From Serinus canaria (taxonomy: Eukaryota > Chordata > Aves > Passeriformes > Fringillidae): a stretch of DNA of 64,000 nucleotides. The position numbers and the translations under genes are program-made. The notes beneath the pieces were generated by a model, which had not been told where the DNA came from, did no database searches, and saw nothing but the letters and a program-made list of their open reading frames with translations. Numbering within the stretch: position 1 is the first letter of the stretch; each line of letters opens with the position of its first letter. The DNA lies in assembly GCF_022539315.1 (NCBI RefSeq), contig NC_066315.1, positions 18,265,649 through 18,329,648 on the forward strand, in the 5' to 3' direction. Positions 12,943-25,300 of the stretch are shown in pieces.

Positions 12943-15899
12943 ACTTATTTTATCCAAAATTATCTATGTGTATGAGACAAATTCTTTGTGATTTGTAGCT
13001 TCTCAGCACTGAAGATGAAATGAATATTTCTAGTTGCCTGCTAGTCAATGCAGTATGGGTAATTTGTTTTTTAATTTATTCATTTATGTAAGGGCACGTA
13101 AGCTTCCAGACAGTGACTTGTTAGAGGGAAACTATTTGGGAAAGAGGGGAATGTATGGAGAAATTTATTAGAGGTATCTGTGAGTTTGGCATGTTAAATG
13201 TGTCTTCAGTTGTATAAGTAATTACACAAGTAATTTAGTGTAGTCTTTAAGTGACCTCATGAAAGTATTCACACTTTAAAAGTACAAAACCTTTTCTTTC
13301 TCCTGAGACCAAAAAACCAGCAGGCACAAGATTAAAACTTCACAAATGAGAAGTAAATGGGGAATTGGCACACTGGGAGCAGGAGACTTGCAGTGAGTTG
13401 CTAAGTGAAGCTGTTAAGTGGAACAGGGTATGTGTGGCTGACAGATGTTTTAATTGTGCCAGAGATCCAAGGCACACCGTGGAAGAGTTGGAGAAGGCTG
13501 GGAAAATCTGAAGGGTACAGGACAGTCTGACCCTTACTTTTGAATTTTGAGCTCACTAATGCTATTGTATAAGCAGCTGATTTTTATTAACCTAATGGGG
13601 CTAATACCTCCAACGTTGTCCAGCTGGAGACATGTTCTGCTGCCTCCTGGCACGGAAGGGAGGAGCTTGTCCTAGCAGTAAGTGATGGTACAAGGATTGT
13701 CACAGCATCAAACCTGTGTCTCTTGGAGGGTAAGAGCTGAGCATTTTTTTTGTCTCCATCTGAAGGATATCCTCCCTGTTCTGGCTTTGTAGCTCATAGA
13801 TCTGTCTGTGCTAAGTGAGGAGTGGCTCATTTCCCATCTGTTCATATTCCACTTAGACTTCCCCTAATTAAGAAGCAGAGCCAGAGGGAATTCAATCTGG
13901 TATTTGCCATGATCTCTCTCTCCGTGTCTCGCCTTTCCCTCTCCCTCAACCCCGTTTATATTTTCCTTTTGGAAAAGGGAGATGCTTAAATTTCATTATT
14001 TATTTCCTCCCTAGTCCACTAGAGATGCCTCACTTAAGAAGGCTCTGTCTTAGCTGAATTTCCTCCTGGATTCAAGCAGAGGAAAAGACCTACAGCTGCT
14101 CTCTTTAGGCAGGTTCAATCAGCTTTGCTTCAAGAAATGTGTGCACAGATGTCCACAGTGCAACTTATCTTTCTTACTTTTTGTACAAGTCATTACTGAA
14201 ATTTATCTATGTGTTCTGGCAAAAGCTGTCTGGATCCCAGAAACTACCATTTGTATCTCAAAGCTGTATTCAACAGTAAGAGAAGAGTCTATACAATGTG
14301 ACCAACAGCTGTCTGAACAACAGGGCAGTACAATTCAAATAAATGTCTATTTTTAGTCTAATGAGAACAATTGCATAATTTTCTTATTATTGTCTGCCTT
14401 AAGATAAAGTTCTTAAAAACTTGCACAAGATAACCCCAGAGTAAGTCAAACTTGTTAACTTCTCTGGATATACCTAAAGTCTAACTTATGAGTGGAATTT
14501 GATACCACATGTGGTGTTTCTGATATTTTTTACTAGTTATAGGTTTTCTAATATCTGTGCTTCAAAGTGGCTTAAGTGCAGGATCTTCTTGGCCATTTGG
14601 CATCTTAACTTACAGAAGAAACATTTTCTAATGAAGAATCTCTTCAATTCCAAAACATGTACTATTAACTCAGTTAATATTAGTTAGTGTTTGTATTGTG
14701 TTAATGTTTGTAGTGTTAATGTTAGTATTTGGCTCAATGAGAAGCCTGAACAGTCTGAGTACAACAGTAAGTTAGCTTCACCTACATCAGAAGGGAAAAA
14801 TCATAGTGGATTTAAAAAGCCATGTAGTTTCCTCTTTGAAGACCCTAAAATCTCCCAGTTTGATCCTTTCAGTGAAGCTGTTTCTCAATCTTACTTGTTA
14901 ATTATGATTTGCCAGTGAAGCCAATACTTGTTATCACTCTATGTAAAGATTAGTTGTTATCATCACCAGGCAACAGTCAATATGTTTTACTGAAGACTGA
15001 TTTCTATCTATAAACAAGTATAACTAGTATAGTTGAGAGATGAGGTATTTTGCAAGGTACCTGGAAGGTTTACTTGAGAAGGAATTTGAACTTTTTTCTA
15101 TTCACAGAAGGGAGAATTAGCCATTGCAAATAGAATCATCTACTGACAAAACTCAACTATGTATTTATCAACACAAGAAAGTGGCAATTACTAGTAATCT
15201 GCACAATATGATATAATTAGATTTATTTTTCCTGCTTTTTAAACCGCATTTATTTAACAAATTTGGGCAAGTATCAAAAGAAAACACAGAAAATAGTAAT
15301 ATTAAATGTCTCCTCTATTCTACATGCTTTTAAAGTTCAAAGTAACTACATTCTGTACCTGAAAAGTGCATTGTATTGAGAGAGCTATCACAAGAGTAGG
15401 GAGTTAGTAAAAATAAAGCCTCAAAGACTTTAATTTAATTAAAGGTTTAAGTAGAGGTTGTTTTTTATTTAAACATGTTTAATGTTTAAACATTTGCTCT
15501 TAATTTATTAGTAGGGTCAAAGTATTGTAGAGAGGGCACTTGGGTTATCTGTGCATGTATGGAAAGATGCTGCTTAGCATGAAGTTGGTTGGTTTATTCT
15601 GACAAATTAATATGCATGTGGTAAAATGATAGCTATGTTCATTCTTAATTAATCTTGATATAGATAACTACTAATAAAATAACCGTCTACTAAAAAATAA
15701 ATGCATCACTATCTGTAACCCATTAAAATATTAAGAAAAAGTTAAGTGCAGCTAAATAATTATCCAGAGATGTATTTTCTTGTTAGCAACATTTTTGGTA
15801 TGATAGTTATATTTGCAAATTGATTTTCATTATAGTTAGCAATCAGGCAGAATAAATTTTCATTAGGGGAAGAAAAACCTATTGCTGGAAAAACAGGGA

Positions 15900-17105
15900 T
15901 CTGTTTAGATGAAGGCAACCTCAGGCCATTTCCTATTGTCCTTTTGCTTATCACCTGGGAGAAGAGACTGACTCCGACCTGGCTGCACCCTCCTTTCAGG
16001 CAGTTGTAGAGAGGGATAAGGTTGCCTCTGTGCCTCTGAGCCTCCCTCTCTCCATGTTAAACATCCCCAGCTCTTTCAGCTGCTCCTCATCAGACTTGTG
16101 CTCCAGAGCCTTCCCCAGCTCCATTGACCTTCTCTGGACACACTCCAGCACCTCAATGTCCTTCCTGAATTGAGGGACCCAAAACTGGACACAGAACTCA
16201 AGGTGTGGCCTCACCAGTGCCGAGTACAGGGTTATGGTCAGTGCCCCAGTCCTGCTGGCCATACTGGTGCTGATCCAGGCCAGGATGCCATTGGCCTTCT
16301 TGGCTACCTGGGCACTCTCTGGCTCATGTTCAGCTGCTGTTGAGCAGCACCCCAGCACCTTTCCCTCCAGGCATCTTTCCAGCCACTCTGCCCCAGCCTG
16401 CAGCTGCAGGGGTTGTTGTGAGCCAAGGGCAGGAGCAGGCCCAGGCACTCGGCCTTGTTGGAGCTCAGAGCTCTGGGCTCTGCCCATCAATGCAGCCTGT
16501 CCAGATCCCCCTGCAAAGCCTTCCTGCTCTCCAGCAGCTCAGCACTCCCAGCCAGCTGGGTGTTTCTGCAGGCTGCCTGAGGGTGCCCTGGATCCCCTGG
16601 TGTGGATCATTGATAGAGATATTAAACAGGGCTGGTGCCAGCACTGAGCCCTGGGGAGCACTGCTGGGTGCAGTTCCATTCAGCAGCAGCCTCCGGGCCC
16701 GGCAGTGCCAACAGTTTCCTACGCATCCAACAGAGCCCCCGGGCAAGCTGTGAGCAGCCAGGTCCTGCAGGAGGTGCTGTGGGAAATGGTGGCAAAGGCT
16801 TTCCTGAAGTCCAGGTAGGCACATCCCCAGCCTTTCACCCATCCACTAAGTGGGTCATCTTATCACAGAAAAGGAGATCAGGTCAGGCAAGCAGGACCTG
16901 CCTTTCACAAACCTGTGCTGGCTGGGCCTGATCCCCTGGCTGTCCTGTACGTGCCGTGTGGTGGCACTCCAGAGGATCTGCTCCATGACCTTCCCTGGCA
17001 CCAAGGTCAGACTGACAGACCTATAGTTCCCTGGATCGTCCTTCTGGATCTTCTTGTAGGTGGGCATCACATTTTCTAATGGCCAGTCAACCAGCATCTT
17101 TTATA
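15900..17105 (-). mobile_element. CR1 LINE, 5'-truncated and degenerate, in intron 3
   Basis: Read on the minus strand, this 1.2-kb GC-rich segment encodes the C-terminal two-thirds of CR1 ORF2. In order come the reverse-transcriptase start (VDWPLENV, YKKIQKDDPGNYRSVSL), a block like 'KGRSCL.LISF', a degraded 'YLDFSKAF' region, 'APQGSVLAPALFNISIND', and the post-RT region with AQVAKKANGILAW, 'YSALVRPHLEFCVQFW' and '[23 protein letters not shown]'. It fades into TIGNGLRL near 15900. The pieces lie in different frames separated by stops, so it is dead. Upstream ORF2 (endonuclease) is absent, as usual for truncated CR1. The terminal 3' repeat is not seen, so the 3' end is also lost or decayed. 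Its GC content contrasts sharply with the surrounding intron. Confidence 0.93.
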
Positions 17106-19226
17106 CCAAGTACAGCCCATGCCTGTATTTCACTCAAATATGAAAATCTGTTCATGAAGGATATTAAAATACACCTTAAGAGTACTTGAAACTTTGAGTT
17201 CATGTACTTCACATTTTCCTCCTTCGCCCCCTTCAGATGTTCAGTGGCTGACTAGCCAATACCCACTTATGCAGCTTTTTATAGCAAAACAACTTCAGTC
17301 TCCTGCCAGGTTAATTGCTTTCAAGGTTTATATTATATGGATTACAGTCTGAAGACTAGAGTTCTGTGGGAAAAACACATTCAGAATACTGTGGTTACTG
17401 CTTTATTGCAATAGTTGACCTCAGAATAATGTACCCTTTTCTGCTGGGAACAATAACAAGTAATTACTCAGTAACCTTTATTATTACTAACTAAATTATA
17501 GATGAGTAACTTAGCAGTAGTTTAATTCATTACATACACTAATGGTTACCCATGTGTTCACTTCTTTTTAAAATTAAAAATAATTATTACATTACATCAT
17601 ATTTTCAATTTGTGATGAAGGCAACTGAATTTGTACTTCTTTTTTGATTTTAACTTCTATTATCAGCTCTTCATCTTGAACTATTAAATATAGACCTGGA
17701 AACAAAACCAGTTTCTGACTGTAGAGCACAAGGGGTTTCTACCACTACCTCCACAATTCAATTTGAAAATTAATGGAGTGCTGGTATCAAGTGTAGCATT
17801 AAGAAAATTTAATCAGTTTATAATACTTGTTTGCTTGAATAGACTTGAGTACATTAAAACTTTTCAGTAATGGAGGTGTGGGAAATCAATTTCAACAGAA
17901 AAAAATCTGAAAACAGGCAAAGAAAAGTGCTGTAATAGTTGAATTCTGTATGGTCTTCAATACTATGTGAGGTGATGGTGTATCAGGACATGTTAAAATT
18001 GACTGTCCAAAAGCCAGTGTAGAGAGGAACTGTAATGTCTACAGTGGTGTCCCTAAAGCTCTTTTCTGATTAGTCTAGAAAAAATGTTGATTTATAAACC
18101 TTAAAGAAGCACCCACATCCTTTCATTCATTACTGAGTAGAGAGGATAATAGAGAAAGATGTCACTTTTTATCATAGGCATCAGTAATTATTCTGGTTCA
18201 CTGTACAAGCCTAGAAATATATAGAAAGAGGTGTAAAAGATTTATTTCTCCTACATGTCATAATTAAAGTTTTCATTCTAATAAGCCCTTGTAGAGCTGT
18301 GCGCTTTTACGTGATTTACTGTTATTCCCACCACTCGTGAGTATTACTGTTGAACTAAGTAACCTTGTGGGGAAATGGTTTTATTTCATGTCAAATTGAT
18401 TTCTGAAAGCACCCCACAGTTGGGATAAATTAAACAATGCTTGAAGGCCTATTGAAATCAATGGATCTCCAAAATACAGAGACATAATTGTATGTGTACA
18501 AGTGTCTTCTTAAACTGGGGGCTATAGTTACCCTTATTTCTTGGTTGAGGTTATTACTTCGTAGTGACTACTGACCTTCTGTTGCAGGGGTTGAATCTGC
18601 ATGTCCAGCTCCTGCTGAAGTTCATAGAGCATGTAAACAGATTTACCAATGGTTAAAACCTCCAAATAAAACACAGGTCTTACAAAAATAAGATGTGTGG
18701 GTTTGGTTCCTGAATGTGGTAGATGGAGTGTATTGGTAATTACTCTCTCAGAGCATCATCATTCTTCTAGGGCAAATCTGTTTTGTGACTTAGTTCATGG
18801 TCACAACATGAACCACACAAACATTCATTCTGTAACTTGGAGCTGAACTTTTGCTGTTTAGGAATCTGCAATGTTTGCATTTATATGTAACATTTTATTT
18901 AAATAATCTTTGATAGTAAAATGGCTTTTCAGCTAGCAGGGAGAACATTATGCTATGTGAATGTGGAAAGAAGAGAGGTATATTTCAATTTAACAAGAGC
19001 TGTTTGTGCAGCATGGTACAATGAGGAAGCATAGCAGGAGCTAGGGTTTTCTGCTATGAGTAGGGATATTCCAGATGGTTACTGCAAGTTTGTTTCATAA
19101 ACATAGAAGTGTTCCAGTAGTCTATCATTAACTTGTTTAACCTTTTCAGAGAATGTTTGTATTTATGGAAATATACAAGGGGTCCAAAATGTTGTTTTCT
19201 CATGGCTGTGTTGCTGCTGTTACTAC

Positions 19227-19243
19227 TTTTTTTTTTTTTTTTT
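19227..19243. repeat. Poly(T) run (T17)
   Basis: Homopolymer in intron 3 about 850 bases before exon 4; no recognisable flanking element. Confidence 0.9.
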
Positions 19244-20087
19244 GGTGCAATTCAAGTTTATAACAATTGGCATAAATTCTTATTCTTAAGGAAAGGTGTT
19301 TCCAGGCAAAAAAGTTGTTGTTATACTTAGTCTATTTTATTCTTGGTTTTGTTTTTATAAGTGTAAAGAAATCTAATCTAAATCCTGTTTCTTTGAAAAA
19401 AGCAGAGGGCTTCTCTTAGTTCTGTTGAACCACCAGTAATTTTAAAAGTCAGTCTAAAAATAGCCCTTAATCTCTCTTCTAAATGCTATACAGTCATTAA
19501 CTAATTTTCTCCACTTGAGACAGTATGTAGGTAGGCTTATTCTACAAAAGGAGGTATTGTACAAAATTATTTGCTTAACTCTAGATATGAAATCATGGGA
19601 CTAGCTCTGGTACTAGAACTCAGAAATGTAACTGTGATCTTGGTTATGTACCAGATCACACTCAAGTGTGATCTCAAGTGCAAATCCTGCCAATGTTAAG
19701 GGAAACTATAACTATGGATGAATTGTCTCTTTATGATTATTGTGGTGTAATGCAGTTTTCCTTCTAGATTTTTAGTTACTGTATGTTTTCTTCCCCAAAG
19801 CTGATAATATATGTGTAACAATGTCCAATAAATTCTTCTTAAATATTGAGGGTGGGTTTTGAACCACTGATGAGCAATACCTTCCTCCTCAAACATGCTT
19901 TTCTTCTCAGAATATTTTTGAAGTGTTTTCTCAAGATAATGTAGTCTGTGAATACATGCTTTTCAGAGCTCAGCTTGGTGCAGATGTATTGAAAAACATT
20001 TTAAAATAAGAGTCAATTGTTTATATGTGCTCTAAATAAAAGTTTCTGTCTGACTTGATGCTTTTTTTGTTTTAAATCAATTGACAG

Positions 20088-20240
20088 AATTCATTGACAA
20101 GAAGTGCACCCCTTGCCAATGATTCCCAAGCGCGCAGTGGTGCCCGCTTTCATACATCTTACGACAAAAGATATATCATCAAAACTATAACAAGTGAAGA
20201 TGTAGCAGAAATGCACAACATACTCAAGAAGTACCATCAG
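20088..20240 (+). CDS. PIP4K2A: PIP4K2A coding exon 4 (residues 114-164): glycine-rich loop and ATP-site lysine
   Basis: The reading is 51 codons from [12 protein letters not shown] to NILKKYHQ. It carries the nucleotide-binding loop ([13 protein letters not shown]) and the ATP-contacting lysine in YIIKTI, which becomes residue 145 with a 48-residue exon 1. The acceptor is aattgacag and the donor is gtaata. Both borders are phase 0, so skipping would keep the frame but delete the ATP site and inactivate the kinase. It is isolated between a 16.1-kb and an 11.8-kb intron. Confidence 0.97.
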
Positions 20241-22263
20241 GTAATAAATTAACTCTACCAAGGTGTGGGATGTCTTCTTAAATATTAGAATGTCAATCTT
20301 TTTTAGAGGCTTAAAAGTTTTAAATAAATAATTATGGAAAAAGTCACTTCAGACTTTTTCCCTTTTGCATCAGCAATTTACTGTATGTCTGTAATTCACA
20401 AGGATGGACTTTTCTAAATACCTGCATTAGCATTTCATGAAAAAGAAATGTCTACATTATAGAGGTAACTTGGAGGCTGTAAGTTCCTTTGCCTTACTAA
20501 AAAGCAGGTCTTTCTTTTGGCTGGTGGACTCCCAGGCTTGAAGGTATTTTATTCTGGGCTTGCTTGAAGATGTCTGTGTACATGTGTATGAGTGCTGCAG
20601 GTGACCTTCTCTTTCTGATGTGGTTAGTGAATGTTCTGTGTTTCACAACAGATTTCAAAGATTAAGGTTGTATTATATAAGATATTTAAAACTGGATATG
20701 ACTAATGTAAAAATCCTACTATTAAAAAAATTGGTTTTGATAATGTGAATTTTCATACACAACTGGAATGTTAAAAGTGAAGAGCAGAGATCCCTCAAAT
20801 CAGCCTTGACAGCTGCCATACTGTGCTGGTGCATAATTTCTGTGGCTGGCACAGAGGGGAGCAGAACCTGGGAATTACAAAAGGCTTTATGAAAATCTGT
20901 GCTAGTTTTCTTAGCCCTATATCTGTTTGAATACTGTTCTAAAGCTACAGAAGTCAGAAAAGCCTCTAAAAGATCACCTAAAATATGCTTGGGGTGTTTT
21001 GTCCCTCTTTCCATCTTCCTTCTTCTTTCTGTGGGTTGGAACTCCAGGTAAAGACTTAAGGACATTTGAGGTTGGGCTTTTTTATTGTTGTTTAGGTGGT
21101 TTATTTTTTGTTGTGCAATGCTCTTGTTTGTAGCAGGTTTTTTTTATACATTACTTTTGTAAAACCGGTTTTAACTTCTGAGGTGGGAAGCCAAAGCATT
21201 CTTTCAGGATACTTGGAACTGAAGATATTGCCAGCCATCTTTGTAAATCTCAAAGGGAGACCTCTGAAGGCCTTCCAAGTCCAGAGTAACTTGGGAAGCT
21301 AGGAAGTTAGATATGAAGTCTTTTCTCTCTTCCTGTGGTGTTCCTTTTTTTAAACACATAGGACCATCGTGTGTTTGTTTTAATGTGAATAAATGTTACT
21401 ATCAGAAATTTTCTTAAGACATTCTCCTAATGACAGTTTTACCACAAAAAAATTCTAAACCTAATTTAAATCTAATGGTATTTTGGGGGTTATTTTTAAG
21501 TGAGTTTTCCAACTTACTATTTTCGTTTTCATCTGAAAGGGTTTGATTTGTGAAACTGTACAGCAGAATTAAAGTTTTAATTTGTTTCATATTTGACATT
21601 AGAAGCTAGTGTTAATGATACAGATTTTGAGACCTAATCCAGCTGAAAAGTAATTTTGCTTTTCAAAACAGTAACTTTGCTTTTCAAGAATATCAATGAA
21701 GCCAGTGCTAACATTAATGAATTTAATAATTTGAATATTTTTCATTAATATTTTTCCAACATCAAGGTTCATATTAGGCTAGGTTAAAAGGAATAGTGAT
21801 CTGAAATTTATCTCTACCAGGCACCTAATTTCACTTTATACTGGCAAATGTTTCGTACAAAATAGTTCTGTCTGATGCCTCCAAGAGATTCATAAAGATA
21901 CAACTTGTATTTCTTTTTGTCTCAGAACTTGAAAGCTCTGTATAAACTAAATACAGAAGCACTCAAGTACAAAGTAATTAAAGACAGTTTAATAATTGGA
22001 TTTTTAAATTTAAATAAATTTGTTTCAATATCTTCAGCAATGTGCTGAACAAGATCTAAATTAAATCCACTAGCTCTAATGACAGCTGACACAGTGTCCT
22101 CTATGCTGCTGCTGAAAGCTGAATGCTTGGGATCATTAGATACAGCAGCTTGTCCTCCCATTTTTCTATATGTTTTTCAGGCATGCAAAGGTTATCTTCA
22201 CTTAGTTTTCAAAGTCTAGCAAACCCATTGTCCTGGTGGAAAGGTATTATTATTCCCTTGACC

Positions 22264-22316
22264 AAGCTGTCCCACACAGATTGGCCTCAGCCAAATTGTC
22301 CCACACAGTTTGACCT
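22264..22316. repeat. Diverged two-copy tandem repeat (period 29)
   Basis: The 24-base stretches at 22264-22287 and 22293-22316 share the core tgtcccacacag and differ at four positions, suggesting an old local duplication within intron 4. Confidence 0.7.
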
Positions 22317-25300
22317 TCTGCTAGCAACCAGTGCAATGCCAGATACCATCCACTGGCACTTGAGCTCGTTAGTGGTGCCTGTTGTGGTTTTGGCTTGGGC
22401 CAGCTTATTGTCTCTCAAGTAATTCTGGGCAAGAATAAAGGTGTTAATTAAGATGAGTTAATATTCCTACTTAGGAGTTTGAATGTAAGCATCCTTTTTT
22501 TTAGAGGGGAGGTTAATAACTTAGATGTGAGTTATTCCATTCCAGCTGGAACTGATGCCTGAGGACACTCCTAGATCTGTCTGTTTCACTGGTGTGGATG
22601 TAACTGTATGGTTCTGTAGGATGGCACAGTTGCAGTAGCATAAGACTTTTCAGATGCTGCTTGTAGAAATCTTTGTCAGTAATGCAAGTTCTCATGAGTT
22701 TAGTTTTATTTTGGCATACTCTCTTCTGCCAATACAGGAATTGTCAAGTTCCCTCTATTGATTTTCAAACCTTACTGTCCAATATCTTTTTTGATTGTTA
22801 ATAATTTTACCCTAGAGTACCAAATATGGGATTTTTAGGGAGAACTTTTCTTAGTTAGCTTTTCTTCAGTTTCAGTTCTCTGATTGTCAGCATCATTCTT
22901 CACATATGTGAAAATTCCTGGCTGAGCTGTGTTTCACAGCCCGAGTGGGAATGGTTTGGAACTTCTAGTGGGATGCCCCTGCTGCACATCCTGTGCCAGG
23001 CTGCCCTGAGAGCAGAGCTGTATTTTAAAGATTCAGCCTTCTGAGAAAGGGAGTATACCCAGTTAGGTAGTACAGGGATCATCCTGGAAAGGACACCCTT
23101 TTTCAGGTGCATGAAGTCTAGGGAAGTGGTTCATGTGAATTTTAGGCTTTTTCTCCCTTGTTCCCCCAAAGGAGCTGAAGTTAGATCATCTCTCCATTAA
23201 GAACTGTCTTGTAAACCATTATCTTGCACCCTCTTTCAAGTGCCTACAAAGGCAGTAATTATCTTCCATAACTATGGAAGAAGGAATTATCTGACATGAG
23301 TGAAATTCATGCCATTTATGACAGAAGATCTCTTTCAGTTTTTGTTTTCTCCCCTCTGCAAATTCATTCCAGGTTCCTTTCCCTGTTTGAAACTCTGAAT
23401 GAGTTTCATTTAAACCATAATATTTACTCACCTTATCGTTTCCTTATTAAGGCTAATAGCACAAGGCTGATAGAATCATTCTAGACCTTGAAAGCACCTC
23501 TGTCTTTACTTAGGGACCAAACAAACCTTATCAAATATTTTACAAGACTGCTTGAACTGCTTAACAATAAATGCCAGAGGAGACATCTATCTTGAAACAA
23601 AGAATGCTGGAGAGGGAGCCATCACAAGGCAGAAGTGGGAGACTCCATGTGTCCTTCATTCACCAAAACCATTTTGATCATGGCATTTGCAAAAAAGCTG
23701 TTGTTTTCCTTGCACCTTTTTGAACTACAGAGCTACCAATGAGGCAGCTGGGAGTCTGTGTGGTTGGCAGAGAAATATAGTGCAGCAGCTTTTCCTATGA
23801 ACCTCCAAAATCTAATTCCAGGGATCAGTTATTTTTTTGGAAAGTCACCAAAGGGTTAGATACAGACATGTGCACTGCCATTGGCAGGTAGAAATGAAGG
23901 TTATTTTGTCAGTAACTGGACATCATGGAAATGTATATTTCACAAGTCCATGCAGTTTTGTTAGTCCTTCCTCTCTCCAGCTGTCTGAAGATGTAATAAC
24001 CTGTCTGTTCTTTGCAGCTCAGAGGAGCTGAGGTTGTAATTACACAGTCTGTATATATAGGCGTTTACAAAAGGAGCAGGAATAGTTCATAGCCTGTAGA
24101 CACTTGTAAGTTTAAAAATCCCAAATCTAGAGTGATGTTTTTAAATCATCAAAGATTATCTGATCAAAGATAAGGGCTACATGCTAGAAATGTGTAAATA
24201 ACTGAAAATGACCTGGGCTTGAAGGAGTGTTAGGAGAAGTTACAGAAACAGCATATATGGTTGTATATATGGTGATTCTGACTTAAAATTGTTGAACTGT
24301 AAATAATATTGACAATTGTAAATTATACTTCCTATTCAAAATCATGAGTTTTCAAAAATCATGGGCTTCCAAAATCATTTACCCTATGATGCCTTTTTTT
24401 AAGTGGCAGTCAGGCCCACAACCTCAGACAGATGGTGAACACTTCAGTCTAAACACTGACACATTCTGTCAACTCATCAGATGAGTCTGACACTTTTAGT
24501 ATTGAGTAGAAACACTAGAGATAATTATTTTCTTTTCCAAAGTTAAAAGGAAAAAGAAACCAAAACACTGAGCAAAACAAACCATTAAGCAAACAAGAGG
24601 AATTATACTTTTCACCATGTTTAAAGCAGCAAATCCTCCTGTGTGTTAGGACAAGACTATTAAAGACCATCATGCATGGATCAGCCTTCTATCTATGTTA
24701 GAAAGACAAAATGGCCTAGAGCTAGGCTTTGAAGTGTTAGGGTAAATACAGATATATGGCCTGCTAGGTTCTTTTGCTGTGACTAGCCATTCTAGCCAGT
24801 TTCTAACCATTGTAGTAATTTTTGGTACATAGTTTGAAATAGTGCTTTTAGAGACATTTATTGATAATTTGCAATCAGTTTGGACTGCTTGTATTATTGG
24901 TATATTGTCAGTTATGACTAGAACTCCTCTCACCACTCTTCAGTGTTACTCAGCTGAATGTCATTTACTTATCAAATGCAGTAGAGCCATCCATATGATC
25001 AAATGGGTCAGACTTTCAAGTATTAGGAAAACTACTGCTGTATGGGCTCATAGAAGTAGTTGGACCATTTAAAATTGTGCAAGTTAATCAAGCATGTTTT
25101 TATTAAATAGTATTTGAGAGCAAAATCAAATATTCTCTGTAAACACCTCCAAATCTAGTGCAATCATATTTTAAACCTAACCTCCTGACCCCAAGAACGT
25201 GGACCAGAAAAATGGATTTAAAACCTACTGCTACCTTTGGCATTGTTAAGGAAGACTTCAGCATAGTCATCTGTGATAAGTGTGTTGTCAGAATTTCACC

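Larger units (their letters stand above)
3944..20087 (+). other. PIP4K2A intron 3 (16.1 kb)
   Basis: This is the longest complete intron in the window and is phase 0. It holds a candidate in-frame cassette exon (8140-8205), a perfect hairpin (8367-8412), homopolymer runs (A15 at 10423, T19 at 12924, T17 at 19227) and an antisense CR1 copy (about 15900-17105). The rest is AT-rich DNA in which I recognise nothing; the sub-130-codon open frames scattered through it have no family resemblance I can see. Confidence 0.9.

Noticed and set aside
15481..15494. 14-bp palindrome aatgtttaaacatt
   Set aside because: AT-rich palindromes of this size are not remarkable in a window of this length.
16234..16842. 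Several overlapping 100-137 codon open frames on both strands
   Set aside because: They are frames across the GC-rich antisense CR1; only the minus-strand pieces match CR1 ORF2, and those are broken.
22181..22243. 63-bp segment in intron 4 with acceptor gtttttcag and donor AAG|GTATTA
   Set aside because: Although its length is a multiple of three, the host frame meets a TAG inside it and the donor is weak.
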